Shown one piece after another: positions 23,123-36,939 of a DNA stretch of 64,000 bases. Origin of the DNA: Cherax quadricarinatus (taxonomy: Eukaryota > Arthropoda > Malacostraca > Decapoda > Parastacidae); assembly GCF_038502225.1 (NCBI RefSeq), contig NC_091323.1, positions 25,510,237 to 25,574,236 on the forward strand. The letters run 5' to 3'. Under the pieces are notes generated by a model. That model ran no database searches and was not told the DNA's origin. It saw only the letters and a list, made by a program, of their open reading frames with translations. The first letter of the stretch is position 1. Every line of letters begins with the position of its first letter. The translations under genes were made by a program, and so were the position numbers.

Positions 23123-25092
23123 AATACAAGTCATCGCTGAGTGAAGGATCAGTACAAGTCATCATTGAGTGAAGGATCAGTATAAGTCATCACTGAGTGA
23201 AGGATCAGTATAAGCCATCATTGAGTGAAGGATCAGTATAAGCCATCATTGAGTGAAGGATCAGTATAAGTCATCACTGAGTGAAGGATCAGTATAAGCC
23301 ATCATTGAGTGAAGGATCAGTATAAGCCATCACTGAGTGAAGGATCAGTACAAGCCATCATTGAGTGAAGGATCAGTACAAGCCATCATTGAGTGAAGGA
23401 TCAGTATAAGCCATCATTGAGTGAAGGATCAGTATAAGCCATCATTGAGTGAAGGATCAGTACAAGCCATCACTGAGTGAAGGATCAGTACAAGCCATCA
23501 CTGAGTGAAGGATCAGTACAAGCCATCACTGAGTGAAGGATCAGTACAAGCCATCACTGAGTGAAGGATCAGTACAAGCCATCACTGAGTGAAGGATCAG
23601 TACAAGCCATCACTGAGTGAAGGATCAGTACAAGCCATCACTGAGTGAAGGATCAGTACAAGCCATCACTGAGTGAAGGATCAGTACAAGCCATCACTGA
23701 GTGAAGGATCAGTACAAGCCATCATTGAGTGAAGGATCAGTACAAGCCATCACTGAGTGAAGGATCAGTACAAGCCATCACTGAGTGAAGGATCAGTACA
23801 AGCCATCATTGAGTGAAGGATCAGTACAAGCCATCACTGAGTGAAGGATCAGTACAAGCCATCATTGAGTGAAGGATCAGTACAAGCCATCATTGAGTGA
23901 AGGATCAGTACAAGCCATCACTGAGTGAAGGATCAGAATAAGTCATCACTGAGTGAAGGATCAGTACAAGCCATCACTGAGTGAAGGATCAGTACAAGCC
24001 ATCACTGAGTGAAGAATCAGTACAAGCCATCACTGAGTGAAGGATCAGTACAAGCCATCACTGAGTGAAGGATCAGTACAAGCCATCACTGAGTGAAGGA
24101 TCAGTACAAGCCATCACTGAGTGAAGGATCAGTACAAGCCATCACTGAGTGAAGGATCAGTACAAGCCATCATTGAGTGAAGGATCAGTACAAGCCATCA
24201 CTGAGTGAAGGATCAGTACAAGCCATCATTGAGTGAAGGATCAGTACAAGCCATCACTGAGTGAAGGATCAGTACAAGCCATCATTGAGTGAAGGATCAG
24301 TACAAGTCATCATTGAGTGAAGGATCAGTACAAGCCATCACTGAGTGAAGGATCAGAATAAGTCATCACTGAGTGAAGGATCAGTACAAGTCATCATTGA
24401 GTGAAGGATCAGTACAAGTCATCACTGAGTGAAGGATCAGTACAAGTCATCATTGAGTGAAGGATCAGTACAAGTCATCATTGAGTGAAGGATCAGTACA
24501 AGTCATCACTGAGTGAAGGATCAGTACAAGCCATCACTGAGTGAAGGATCAGTACAAGCCATCATTGAGTGAAGGATCAGTACAAGCCATCACTGAGTGA
24601 AGGATCAGTACAAGCCATCACTGAGTGAAGGATCAGTACAAGTCATCATTGAGTGAAGGATCAGTACAAGCCATCATTGAGTGAAGGATCAGTATAAGCC
24701 ATCATTGAGTGAAGGATCAGTACAAGCCATCATTGAGTGAAGGATCAGTACAAGCCATCACTGAGTGAAGGATCAGTACAAGCCATCATTGAGTGAAGGA
24801 TCAGTATAAGCCATCATTGAGTGAAGGATCAGTACAAGCCATCATTGAGTGAAGGATCAGTACAAGTCATCACTGAGTGAAGGATCAGTACAAGTCATCA
24901 CTGAGTGAAGGATCAGTACAAGCCATCACTGAGTGAAGGATCAGTACAAGCCATCACTGAGTGAAGGATCAGTACAAGCCATCACTGAGTGAAGGATCAG
25001 TACAAGCCATCACTGAGTGAAGGATCAGTACAAGCCATCACTGAGTGAAGGATCAGTACAAGCCATCACTGAGTGAAGGATCAGTACAAGTC
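23123..25092. repeat. 28 bp minisatellite, second type, about 70 units
   Basis: The unit is catcactgagtgaaggatca plus gtacaagc (28 bp), very regular. Variable sites are cac/cat, agcc/agtc and gtacaa/gtataa. The rare variant gatcagaata occurs at 23931 and 24351, 420 bp (15 units) apart within similar variant orders, showing block duplication. Alignment with the first array (atcattgatggaagaacaag against atcattgagtgaaggatcag) suggests a shared origin. Confidence 0.97.
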
Positions 25093-25436
25093 GTCTTTAC
25101 ACCGCTGTTTCCAGAGTGGATCTTTCCACAGAGTGGATTAACTATTCGAATAGGATTCAAGAACTAGTAGATGCCAAAGGTGCTAAAATAATCCAGAAAT
25201 AAACAAACTTAATAATTAACAAAACTACAAATAAGCAATTACAAATTTGTAATAGTAATAACGAATGTTATTGGTAATATGTAATAAAAAGGCAATGACA
25301 AACAGGTAATAAAAAGTAATAAATAGGTAATAAGGGTTAATTATTTACATAGGGTAGGTAATATAATGTAAAATCCCCGTTCCCCAAGTGACAAAGGTAA
25401 TGCATTATGGGAGTAAACCTGTATACCCTTACACAC
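25093..25436. other. Unique AT-rich spacer between arrays
   Basis: AT-rich DNA with several taataa-type runs. No gene seen. Confidence 0.5.
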
Positions 25437-27972
25437 AACATCCAGCACACCATCACTGACAAACACACCTCGTATAGAACATCCAGTACACCACCACTGG
25501 CAGACACACCTCGTATAGAACGTCCAGTACACCACCACTGGCAGACACACCTCGTATAGAACATCCAGCACACCATCACTGACAAACACACCTCGTATAG
25601 AACATCCAGTACACCACCACTGGCAGACACACCTCGTATAGAACATCCAGTACACCACCACTGGCAGCCACACCTCGTATAGAACATCCAGCACACCATC
25701 ACTGACAAACACACCTCGTATAGAACATCCAGTACACCACCACTGGCAGACACACCTCGTATAGAACATCCAACACACCATCACTGACAAACACTCCTCG
25801 TATAGAACATCCAGTACACCACCACTGGCAGACACACCTCGTATAGAACATCCAGCACACCATCACTGACAAACACACCTCGTATAGAACATCCAGTACA
25901 CCACCACTGGCAGACACACCTCGTATAGAACATCCAGTACACCACCACTGGCAGCCACACCTCGTATAGAACATCCAGCACACCATCACTGACAAACACA
26001 CCTCGTATAGAACATCCAGTACACCACCACTGGCAGACACACCTCGTATAGAACATCCAGCACACCATCACTGACAAACACACCTCGTATAGAACATCCA
26101 GTACACCACCACTGGCAGACACACCTCGTATAGAACATCCAGTACACCACCACTGGCAGCCACACCTCGTATAGAACATCCAGCACACCATCACTGACAA
26201 ACACACCTCGTATAGAACATCCAGCACACCATCACTGACAAACACTCCTCGTATAGAACATCCAGTACACCACCACTGGCAGACACACCTCGTATAGAAC
26301 ATCCAGCACACCATCACTGACAAACACTCCTCGTATAGAACATCCAGCACACCATCACTGACAAACACTCCTCGTATAGAACATCCAGTACACCACCACT
26401 GGCAGACACACCTCGTATAGAACATCCAGCACACCATCACTGACAAACACTCCTCGTATAGAACATCCAGCACACCATCACTGACAAACACTCCTCGTAT
26501 AGAACGTCCAGTACACCACCACTGGCAGACATACCTCGTATAGAACATCCAGTACACCACCACTGGCAGACACACCTCGTATAGAACATCCAGCACACCA
26601 TCACTGACAAACACTTCTCGTATAGAACATCCAGTACACCACCACTGGCAGACACACCTCGTATAGAACATCCAGTACACCACCACTGGCAGACACACCT
26701 CGTATAGAACATCCAGCACACCATCACTGACAAACACACCTCGTATAGAACATCCAGTACACCACCACTGGCAGACACACTTCGTATAGAACATCCAGTA
26801 CACCACCACTGGCAGACACACCTCGTATAGAACATCCAGCACACCATCACTGACAGACACTCCTCGTATTGAACATCCAATACACCACCACTGACAGACA
26901 CACCACACCACCACTGACAGGCACAGCACACCACCACTGACAGGCACAGCACACCACCACTGACAGGCACAGCACACCACCACTGGCAGACACACCTAAT
27001 ATAGAACATCCAGCACACCATCACTGACAGACACTCCTCGTATTGAACATCCAATACACCACCACTGACAGACACACCACACCACCACTGGCAGACACCT
27101 CATATAGAACATCCAGCACACCATCACTGACAAACACTCCTCGTATAGAACACCCAGCACACCACCACTGGCAGACACACCTCATATAGAACATCCAACA
27201 CACCATCATTGACAAACACACCTCGTATAGAACATCCAGTACACCACCACTGGCAGACACACCTCATATAGAACATCCAACACACCATCATTGACAAACA
27301 CACCTCGTATAGAACATCCAGTACACCACCACTGGCAGACACACCTCATATAGAACATCCAACACACCATCATTGACAAACACACCTCGTATAGAACATC
27401 CAGTACACCACCACTGGCAGACACACTTCGTATAGAACATCCAGTACACCACCACTGACAGGCACAGCACACCATCACTGACAAACACTCCTCGTATAGA
27501 ACACCCAGCACACCACCACTGGCAGACACACTTCGTATAGAACATCCAGTACACCACCACTGACAGGCACAGCACACCATCACTGACAAACACTCCTCGT
27601 ATAGAACACCCAGCACACCACCACTGGCAGACACACTTCGTATAGAACATCCAGTACACCACCACTGACAGACACACCTCGTATAGAACATCCAGCACAC
27701 CATCACTGATAAACACTCCTCGTATAGAACACCCAGCACACCACCACTGGCAGACACTCCTCATATAGAACACCCACCACACCACTGATAAACACATCTC
27801 ATATAGAACATCCGGCACACCAACACTGACAAACACACCTCATATAGAATATCCAGCACACTAACACGGACAAACACACCTCATATAGAACACCCAACAC
27901 ACCACCACTGGCAGACACAGCACACCACCACTGGCAAACACAATACACCACCACTGACAGACACAACATACT
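25437..27972. repeat. 41 bp minisatellite, about 60 units, two subtypes
   Basis: The unit begins cacctcgtatagaacatcca. Subtype 1 continues gtacaccaccactggcagaca; subtype 2 continues gcacaccatcactgacaaaca. They mix in short runs. Between 26880 and 27080 and again near 27440-27600, 23 bp sub-units (ccactgacaggcacagcaca) appear. The unit lacks stops on the minus strand in all three phases, giving Cys/Val/Tyr-rich frames of up to 404 codons that I do not regard as genes. Confidence 0.97.
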
Positions 27973-28170
27973 ACTACCGGCATCAATCTGGCATATGAGA
28001 GAGTGAAAAGATTAACACACTTCATGACCTGAAAAGTCAAGTGGTCTTCTGTAAGCAACTTTTATCTCTCCCTTGAAAGCACCAGTAACCCAAACATTTT
28101 CTTACGTGTTATACAACCATTTTTTTCAGTTTTCAATGTAGAAGACTGGAATACAAATACATTATAAATT

Positions 28171-28280
28171 CATGTTGATAAATGGTTCAAAGAACCGACA
28201 GGTTGATAAATTAGACGCATGTGCAACACTTGGGTATCTTTATTGAGGAAACGTTTCGCCTCACTAAATAAACTGGCAAT
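28171..28280 (-). mobile_element. Penelope-associated repeat end, partial
   Basis: On the minus strand this reads ggcgaaacgtttcctcaata, aagatacccaagtgttgcac and onward to ctgtcggttctttgaacc, collinear with the insert at 56806-56997. The upstream ribozyme-like part is missing (gtgaggcgaaac replaces the stem). Assignment to Penelope-like elements is by recall of similar motifs in such elements. Confidence 0.5.
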
Positions 28281-28350
28281 TTTAAATTTAAATTTTATTT
28301 TAATATAGAAATATGAATATTGGCGGAGCTGGAAAACATAGATTTTAGAA

Positions 28351-29711
28351 AACATGTTGCCTGAGCTGAGATAACAAGTGAAGCTGATAAAACATGTTGC
28401 CTGAGCTGAGATAACAAGTGAAGCTGATAAAACATGTTGCCTGAGCTGAGATAACAAGTGAAGCTGATAAAACATGTTGCCTGAGCTGAGATAACAAGTG
28501 AAGCTGATAAAACATGTTGCCTGAGCTGAGATAACAAGTGAAGCTGATAAAACATGTTGCCTGAGCTGAGATAACAAGTGAAGCTGATAAAACATGTTGC
28601 CTGAGCTGAGATAACAAGTGAAGCTGATAAAACATGTTGCCTGAGCTGAGATAACAAGTGAAGCTGATAAAACATGTTGCCTGAGCTGAGATAACAAGTG
28701 AAGCTGATAAAACATGTTGCCTGAGCTGAGATAACAAGTGAAGCTGATAAAACATGTTGCCTGAGCTGAGATAACAAGTGAAGCTGATAAGACATGTTGC
28801 CTGAGCTGAGATAACAAGTGAAGCTGATAAAACATGTTGCCTGAGCTGAGATAACAAGTGAAGCTGATAAAACATGTTGCCTGAGCTGAGATAACAAGTG
28901 AAGCTGATAAAACATGTTGCCTGAGCTGAGATAACAAGTGAAGCTGATAAAACATGTTGCCTGAGCTGAGATAACAAGTGAAGCTGATAAGACATGTTGC
29001 CTGAGCTGAGATAACAAGTGAAGCTGATAAAACATGTTGCCTGAGCTGAGATAACAAGTGAAGCTGATAAGACATGTTGCCTGAGCTGAGATAACAAGTG
29101 AAGCTGATAAAACATGTTGCCTGAGCTGAGGTAACAAGTGAAGCTGATAAGACATGTTGCCTGAGCTGAGATAACAAGTGAAGCTGATAAAACATGTTGC
29201 CTGAGCTGAGGTAACAAGTGAAGCTGATAAGACATGTTGCCTGAGCTGAGATAACAAGTGAAGCTGATAAGACATGTTGTCTGAGCTGAGATAACAAGTG
29301 AAGCTGATAAAACATGTTGCCTGAGCTGAGATAACAAGTGAAGCTGATAAAACATGTTGCCTGAGCTGAGATAACAAGTGAAGCTGATAAGACATGTTGC
29401 CTGAGCTGAGATAACAAGTGAAGCTGATAAAACATGTTGTCTGAGCTGAGATAACAAGTGAAGCTGATAAAACATGTTGCCTGAGCTGAGGTAACAAGTG
29501 AAGCTGATAAGACATGTTGCCTGAGCTGAGATAACAAGTGAAGCTGATAAGACATGTTGTCTGAGCTGAGATAACAAGTGAAGCTGATAAGACATGTTGT
29601 CTGAGCTGAGATAACAAGTGAAGCTGATAAAACATGTTGCCTGAGCTGAGGTAACAAGTGAAGCTGATAAGACATGTTGCCTGAGCTGAGGTAACAAGTG
29701 AAGCTGATAAA
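28351..29711. repeat. 40 bp minisatellite, 34 units, very homogeneous
   Basis: The unit is aacatgttgcctgagctgag plus ataacaagtgaagctgataa (40 bp). Most units are identical; variants are gacatg, gttgtc and gaggtaac, concentrated in the right half. The unit has no stop on the minus strand in any phase, so three minus frames of about 450-520 codons run through it, rotating through the same peptide. No domain is seen. Confidence 0.98.
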
Positions 29712-29789
29712 ACACAAAATAATTGTAGTCAATAAGAGTATTTAGTTGTTGTTGGCGAGGCAGTTACCTGGTTGTTTGTGACACCTACC

Positions 29790-29962
29790 ACTATCATCAC
29801 CACCACCACCATAACGATCATCGCCACTACTACCATCACCACCATCATCATCACCATCACCACCACCACCCTGTGTTTATGACACCCCCACCACAACCTA
29901 GTTGGCACTCACCATCACCACCCTGTGTTTGTGTATCACCCACCACCACCACCACCACTTGG
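29790..29962. repeat. (CAC/CAT)n trinucleotide-rich tract
   Basis: Imperfect caccaccatcatcaccatca-type triplets. Confidence 0.85.
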
Positions 29963-30980
29963 TCATCCCCGCCTCTCCCCTTCGATGATAATTTCCCTTC
30001 CCCTCACCTCTCCCCGTTCACTTCCTACTCTCCTAGCCCCTCCAATACGTGCTCTTCCTCTCCCATATACAACCACGTCGAGAACAAGATTGAAGGTGAA
30101 AGGAAAAGACAGAATCAATATTGCAAGTAAATGTAAGGTATGTCTAAAAAAAATATAGGTAACGAAGAATTGCAATGTTGTGACAAGTAAAAGAACCGCT
30201 GAGACAGTGAGAAGGAAGTGGTGTTAAAATTCCCATAGCGCTGCAACAAAAAGAATCATTTATCTCCTTCTGTAAAAAAATGTCGTACTCTTATGCAGTG
30301 TGAACACACAACACCGGCAAGCTAAAGCTAACTTCTAAGTCAGCACCATATGCACAAACAATATAACAAGCAATGATAAGAAGGTGAAGGAGAAGCAGAA
30401 CATCACGAGTTGAAGACAATCAGTTGGTGCTGGCCACGTGTGCCCGTTTTTTTTTCTTCCCGCTTATTCAGTGGTGGTATCTGATCCTGTGTGGGCGGCA
30501 AACTGAGATATCACTCACTATAACCTAATGCAAACTTAATAAACTGATGGTGCACTAGAGATCTCCAGTAACCAGCTGCAATCTGAGTGTCAGTGTTATT
30601 GCCAACCTGGGCTATTTCTGCCCATCAGAATGAACGCAAGCAACAGTATCTGGTGTCAAGACGTATCTGAGGCTACTTGGCAGGCGTACCAGGCTGGGGT
30701 GAGACCAGTTCCTTCACCTCTGCTGGCCCATAATGTACCCTAATTCATCACTCTTGTACAAGGAGCCAACTCTTATTCACAACCATAGTACTAACGTACA
30801 GAGGTCATATACTGTCCGCATATAAATAATAATACTTCTAAAACACTGGAATGTAGCCTTTGGAAGGAAGGCGAGAGATACATGATAATATATGCATGAA
30901 CAAAGTAACTGAGGATCGGGTTAGTAATCTGCGCAACTACCATAATTTACTAGACTAATATTACTATTATCATGTTTAGG
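29963..30980. other. Unique DNA, nothing recognised
   Basis: A pyrimidine-rich part (29963-30060) is followed by unremarkable sequence with no defensible gene. Confidence 0.45.
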
Positions 30981-30982
30981 GG

Positions 30983-31095
30983 AAAGAACTTGACTCGTCT
31001 CATACAGCGCCTAGGGAATGGGAAGGAACCAGGTTCGATGCAGGAAAAGAGTTCAATTCCTTGGACCAAGAGCTTCTCACAAGTGGTATGAGAGA
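30983..31095 (-). mobile_element. TAA-tailed short retroposon, diverged copy
   Basis: catacagcgcctagggaatg, then gagttcaattccttggacca and agagcttctcaca aligns with the retroposon at 12181-12347 in the same orientation. No target duplication found. Confidence 0.6.
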
Positions 31096-31204
31096 TATAC
31101 TAAGAATTACAGAATAAACGCAGTGAACAAAACTTGGATGCCATATGCACAATTAGAGAGACGCCGGCCATCCTTCACGACCGTGCTGGCAACCCGCTAC
31201 CAGC

Positions 31205-31400
31205 AGATATCATCAGTACTGCTGGAACCAAGATATAAGTTTTCAGAGGAAGCTGGGATGTAGCCTCTAAGAAGAGGCAGATCAATCAGGCTGTGATGGC
31301 TGTGTAGACCCCCCCCCAGGCCAATGAAAATCAGCAAGCAAGCCTGACCTCAGGCTGGGCTACGTGGATACAACCCTCGAAACTAGTCACAGGTATAATA
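31205..31400 (+). pseudogene. LINE 3' relic, family 3
   Basis: cagatcaatcaggctgtgat, then tcagcaagcaagcctgacct and ctcgaaactagtcacaggta are collinear with 18590-18755. Stops interrupt every frame. Confidence 0.5.
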
Positions 31401-31689
31401 CATGATTGTCTCTCACTTCAGTGAGACTCCAAGAGTTTACTTGTTTACAGTGACTAAACATCTTTTTTGAAGGTGATCACTGCTATCACATCAACAACTG
31501 TGTGTTGGGTCACCAGAACAGTAACACGGAACTTGATCATCAAACATGATATAGTCACCACTCTCACCCTGTATCACCCAAACATGATAGGGAGCCTCTG
31601 CTCTAGAGTAACATATAATACAGGGAGGACTTACCATACGTCAGAGACTATTAATGTCGATGAAATATTATGTCTGGGTAAGGTCGAAA

Positions 31690-31830
31690 ATTGTATAAAA
31701 TACCGACAAGCTGATTATTAAGATACATGCGCAACAGTTGGGTATCTTGTCGAAACGTTTCACCTACACAGTCGACTTCTTCAGTCAAATACAGAGACAG
31801 CAGATGTAGTAGTGAAATGAAAATGATCTA
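31690..31830 (-). mobile_element. Penelope-associated repeat end with altered hammerhead-like core
   Basis: On the minus strand: CTGAAGA (31784-31778), an imperfect stem around ctgtgtaggt, GAAAC (31761-31757), then a diverged aagatacccaactgttgcgc and a terminal cttgtcggtat. The order matches the insert at 56806-56997. The stem is weaker than in that copy. Confidence 0.5.
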
Positions 31831-32009
31831 ATCAGTCCATCAACTTTGGAGATGGATGCTGAAAAAGAGAAGGACGCTGAAGAAGAGAACAGTACACGTG
31901 AAGCTGAAGCTTATTTAGGTTCCACACTGCACAGTGTCAATAAAACTGTGCACCCCTCATCGCATATTTGACCATCAAATGTGACCCACTTGTGTAGGAA
32001 GGTTGAGGA
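31831..32009. other. Unique spacer
   Basis: Nothing recognised. Confidence 0.4.
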
Positions 32010-33465
32010 CCACTGCTCTAGAGTGATCTAAAGTGACAGTTTGGTAGACCACTGTTGTAGTCTAGAGTGATCTAAAGTGACAGTTTGGTAGACCACTGTT
32101 GTAGTCTAGAGTGATCTAAAGTGACAGTTTGGTAGACCACTGTTGTAGTCTAGAGTGATCTAAAGTGACAGTTTGGTAGACCACTGTTGTAGTCTAGAGT
32201 GATCTTAAGTTTGGTAGACCATTGTTGTAGTCTAGTGACAGTTTGGTAGACCAGTTGTAGTCTTTGGTAGACCATTGTTATAGTCTAGAGTGATCTAAAG
32301 AGTGAGTGATCTAAAGTGACAGTTTGGTAGACCACTGTTGTAGTCTAGAGTGATCTAAAGTGACAGTTTGGTAGACCATTGTTGTAGTCTAGAGTGATCT
32401 AAAGTGACAGTTTGGTAGACCACTGTTGTAGTCTAGAGTGATCTAAAGTGACAGTTTGGTAGACCACTGTTGTAGTCTAGAGTGATCTTAAGTGACAGTT
32501 TGGTAGACCACTGTTGTAGTCTAGAGTGATCTAAAGTGACAGTTTGGTAGACCACTGTTGTAGTCTAGAGTGATCTAAAGTGACAGTTTGGTATAAACTC
32601 CTTTTCGTTATCTTTGTTTCCGGACTGAGGGATTGTTACGTAAAATTATGCCATCATTATCATCTGTCTTTGTATAATTTAACAACAGTACTAAAATATC
32701 ACATTTGTTTCTCCATTAATTAGATAAATCTAGAGTGATCTAAAGTGACAGTCCACTGTTGTTTGGTAGACCACTGTTGTAGTCTAGAGTGATCTAAATT
32801 AATCTTACAAACACATCTCAGACCACTGTTGTAGTCTAGAGTGATCTAAAGTGACAGTTTGGTAGACCACTGTTGTAGTCTAGAGTGATCTAAAGTGACA
32901 GTTTGGTAACTTGTTGTAGTCTAGAGTGATCTAAAGTGACAGTTTGGTAGACCACTGTTGTAGTCTAGAGTGTTCTAAAGTGACAGTTTGGTAGACCACT
33001 GTTGTAGTCTAGAGTGATCTAAAGTGACAGTTTGGTAGACATTGTTATAGTCTAGAGTGATCTAAAGTACAGTTTGGTAGACCATTGTTATAGTCTAGAG
33101 TGATCTAAAGTGACACCATTGTTGTAGTCTAGAGTGATCTAAAGTGACAGTTGTAGACCACTGTTGTTTGGTAGACCACTGTTGTAGTCTAGAGTGATCT
33201 AAAGTGACAGTTTGGTAGACCACTGTTGTTTGGTAGACCACTGTTGTAGTCTAGAGTGATCCAGTTCCACTGTTGTTTGGTAGACCACTGTTGTAGTCTA
33301 GAGTGATCTAAAGTGACAGTTTGGTAGACCATTGTTGTACTAGAGTGATCTAAAGTGACAGTTTGGTAGACCACTGTTGTTTGGTAGACTGTTGTAGTCT
33401 AGAGTGATCTAAAGTGACAGTTTGGTAGACCACTGTTGTTTGGTAGACCACTGTTGTAGTCACAC
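32010..33465. repeat. 44 bp minisatellite with interruptions
   Basis: The unit is tctagagtgatctaaagtga, then cagtttggtagaccactgtt and gtag (44 bp). Units are fairly uniform to about 32590, then a unique 130 bp stretch (32597-32728) interrupts, and the right half is full of truncated units in which gtttggtagaccactgtt is doubled. Confidence 0.95.
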
Positions 33466-33575
33466 TGAACCTTCTGTAACATTGAGGATACCTGGACACT
33501 GAGCCTCTAACACTGATGATCCTGGGACACTGAACCTCTTGTAACATTGAGGATCCTGGAACACTAAACCTCCTA
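33466..33575. repeat. Short tandem repeat of about 35 bp, three to four units
   Basis: Variants of cactgaacctcttgtaacat plus tgaggatcctgga, abutting the 44 bp array. Confidence 0.8.
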
Positions 33576-33654
33576 TAACGCTAAGTATCTTCAGAAAATT
33601 AACCCTCTCCAGGTAATAACAAAGGTGTAAAAGAACCTTAAGCAGAACAAAAGG

Positions 33655-33775
33655 GTTCTCCAGTCAAGGAATTTGAGTTACTTTTCCTTTCTTTGTATCA
33701 AGACTGACTGCCTCCCACACCCAGGAGCCATATAACCATTACAGGTCGAGTGGTTCCCTGTTAGCAATACTCATA
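33655..33775 (+). mobile_element. TAA-tailed short retroposon, diverged copy
   Basis: tttctttgtatcaagactga, then cacacccaggagccatataa and gtggttccctgtta follows the order of the copy at 18075-18237, ending near an ataatatta tail. Confidence 0.55.
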
Positions 33776-34696
33776 ATATTAACCATGCATCTGGTTTCCA
33801 AGCTCTTGACCAATCTACTGAACGCTACTGCGTTTCTCTTTCTTATTACCTCTCTCTCTCTCCTAACCATCCCCTTACTATATAATTTCTCTTCCTTTGC
33901 TCCCTTTCCTCATCCATCTGCTCTTTTGGGACGTTAATCCATGTGTGTTCTCGTGTGTCTCCTTGAATGCGTTTTTTTTTTATGCAAAGTAAAGACCGGA
34001 AGCTTGTTAAAATAAATTAGCATTGAACATGGCCGTCCAAGATGCCTGGTAAAAAAGATGTAAAAGATAGCTCGTGACGGTTGGCTCTGAGAGAGAGAGA
34101 GAGAGAGAGTCTGATCCTGAATGTAAGAGCCAATAAGCACCTAACACAAAGCAATCTCACGCCTGATCAAAACCTTGGAGTCGAGATGTGTGTCACACTT
34201 ACTGGACCACAACACAGAGAAGTGATGGTTTGTTGCCAAACACGAATGTGCCACACCTACGTACCCCCATCCCCCCCCCAAACACACACACAAATAGCCA
34301 CCACCTCACCTCTAAGTAAAACATAAGTGAGAAAATAATGAACAGGCTCATCAGAGTATACTAGGAAAACATGAACAAAAAATTCCTAGAATCAATACAG
34401 AAAACATTAAAACCCTTCAAAAGATAGCCAAGGTTTAATTACATTGGTAAACACTCTATGTAAGAGTTGCAGAGATACTTAAGGTTTAAAATATAATACA
34501 TAATAACAACAATAATAATAATCAAATAAATTTACAACTAAATTTCTTCAAGTTTGTAAATAGTAATCAAATATCAGAAACAAAAACAAAGAATTAAAGA
34601 TAATGCCGGAAATGACGAATCAGAGGAAATGCGAAATTATAAATATATAATAACGTAGAAGATTTCCAAAAGCAAGAGTGGGAGTTGTCAGAGTTA
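33776..34696. other. Unique AT-rich DNA with a short (GA)n tract
   Basis: (GA)n at about 34088-34109. No gene recognised. Confidence 0.45.
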
Positions 34697-34987
34697 GCGA
34701 AAATTTGTGCATGCAATAATTTCGCAAAAATCATTCTGAACCTAACGAAAAAAATATATTTCACTGTTTGTTTATTATTAAATTATTGTAAACTTATCTA
34801 AAATATATTTAGTTGGATTAGGCTAATGTAAATTGCACTTCTTGTAATAAGGTTAGGTAAGTTTTCTAAGGTTCTTTTGGTACAAAATTATTAATCTTTA
34901 CATTAACATTAATGAAAAAAAATTAAAAAAACTCAATTTTTAACGAGTTCTTGCTAATTGACCAGTTTTACCTATTCGGCACATTAC
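34697..34987 (-). mobile_element. Inverted-repeat element (MITE-like), truncated copy
   Basis: From gcgaaaatttgtgcatgcaa through cattctgaacctaacg to cctattcggcac this is the reverse complement of most of the complete element at 63401-63796. The end that should lie near 34600 is missing. The retained end abuts the (TA)n tract at 34990. Confidence 0.8.
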
Positions 34988-35343
<356 letters not shown>

Positions 35344-35524
35344 ATGTGAGTTGTGTTATCAGTGTGCCTGGTGCGTCCCTTTATCAACACTGGTGTCAGT
35401 ATGGCGACAATTTATCAATAAGAGAGAGGCGTCTCGTCAACAGCTGGGTCGCCAGTACTGACATCCCAATTATTGTCATCTCGTGTCGTGTTACGCCACC
35501 AGTGATGCTCAGACTTCAACATGA

Positions 35525-36235
<711 letters not shown>

Positions 36236-36345
36236 GAGTCTCACACTTCACACTCACACTCACACTCACACTTCACACTCACACTCACACTTCACACTCA
36301 CACTTCACACTCACACTTCACACTCACACTTCACACTCACACATT
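36236..36345. repeat. cacactcacacttcacactc minisatellite
   Basis: Alternating tcacac and ttcacac blocks with 12 and 18 bp spacing. Confidence 0.9.
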
Positions 36346-36484
36346 TCATCACTTACAAAAAAAGTTGTGCGAGATGAAATCTGAGAGTGAAATATAACTA
36401 ATTTTGGTACTTACTGTGTAATTGTATGAGAGTAATGTAGCAGCACACTGCTGATTTATCTAGTTGTAATTAATAAAATAATGA

Positions 36485-36780
36485 TCCCTCTTCCTCTCCT
36501 TCCTTCCTCTTGGCCCCTCTCACGCTTCTTCCTCCCCTCTCCTCCCTCTTGGCCCCTCTCACGCTTCTTCCTCTCCTCTCCTTCCTTCCTCTTCGCCCCT
36601 CTCACGCTTCTTCCTCCCTTCTCCTCCCTTCCTCTTGGCCCCTCTCACGCTTCTTCCTCCCCTCTCCTCCCTTCCTCTTGGTCCTTCTCACGCTTCTTCC
36701 TCTCCTGTCCTCCCTTCGTCTTGGCCCCTCTCACGCCTCTTGCTCTCTTCCCTCCCTCCTAGCCCCTCTCTTAACTCTTT
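36485..36780. repeat. Polypyrimidine minisatellite, about 43-45 bp unit
   Basis: ttcctcttggcccctctcac followed by gcttcttcctcccctctcct recurs about six times. The strand is almost pure pyrimidine, and pyrimidine-rich DNA continues to about 36940. The Leu/Ser/Pro-rich frame 36510-37331 is a by-product. Confidence 0.88.
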
Positions 36781-36939
36781 CTCTCCTTCCCCTCAACCGG
36801 TTTCCCTCCTTCTTCCTCCATCCCGGTTCCACTACTCCCTCTTCCTCTCTTTCCTTTCCAATTTTTTTTCTTTCCCTCCCGGCCCTTTCATCCAATTTCT
36901 CCCTCTTCTTCCCAGCTCCTCTCATCCATCTGTCAATCT

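Noticed and set aside
25781..26995. 404-codon Cys/Val-rich minus-strand frame resembling a secreted repeat protein
   Set aside because: Pure 41 bp tandem repeat with every phase open. No signal peptide or domain outside the repeat.
28170..29732. Three minus-strand open frames of about 450-520 codons
   Set aside because: All three frames carry the same peptide rotated by the 40 bp period. This is a stop-free repeat unit, not a gene.
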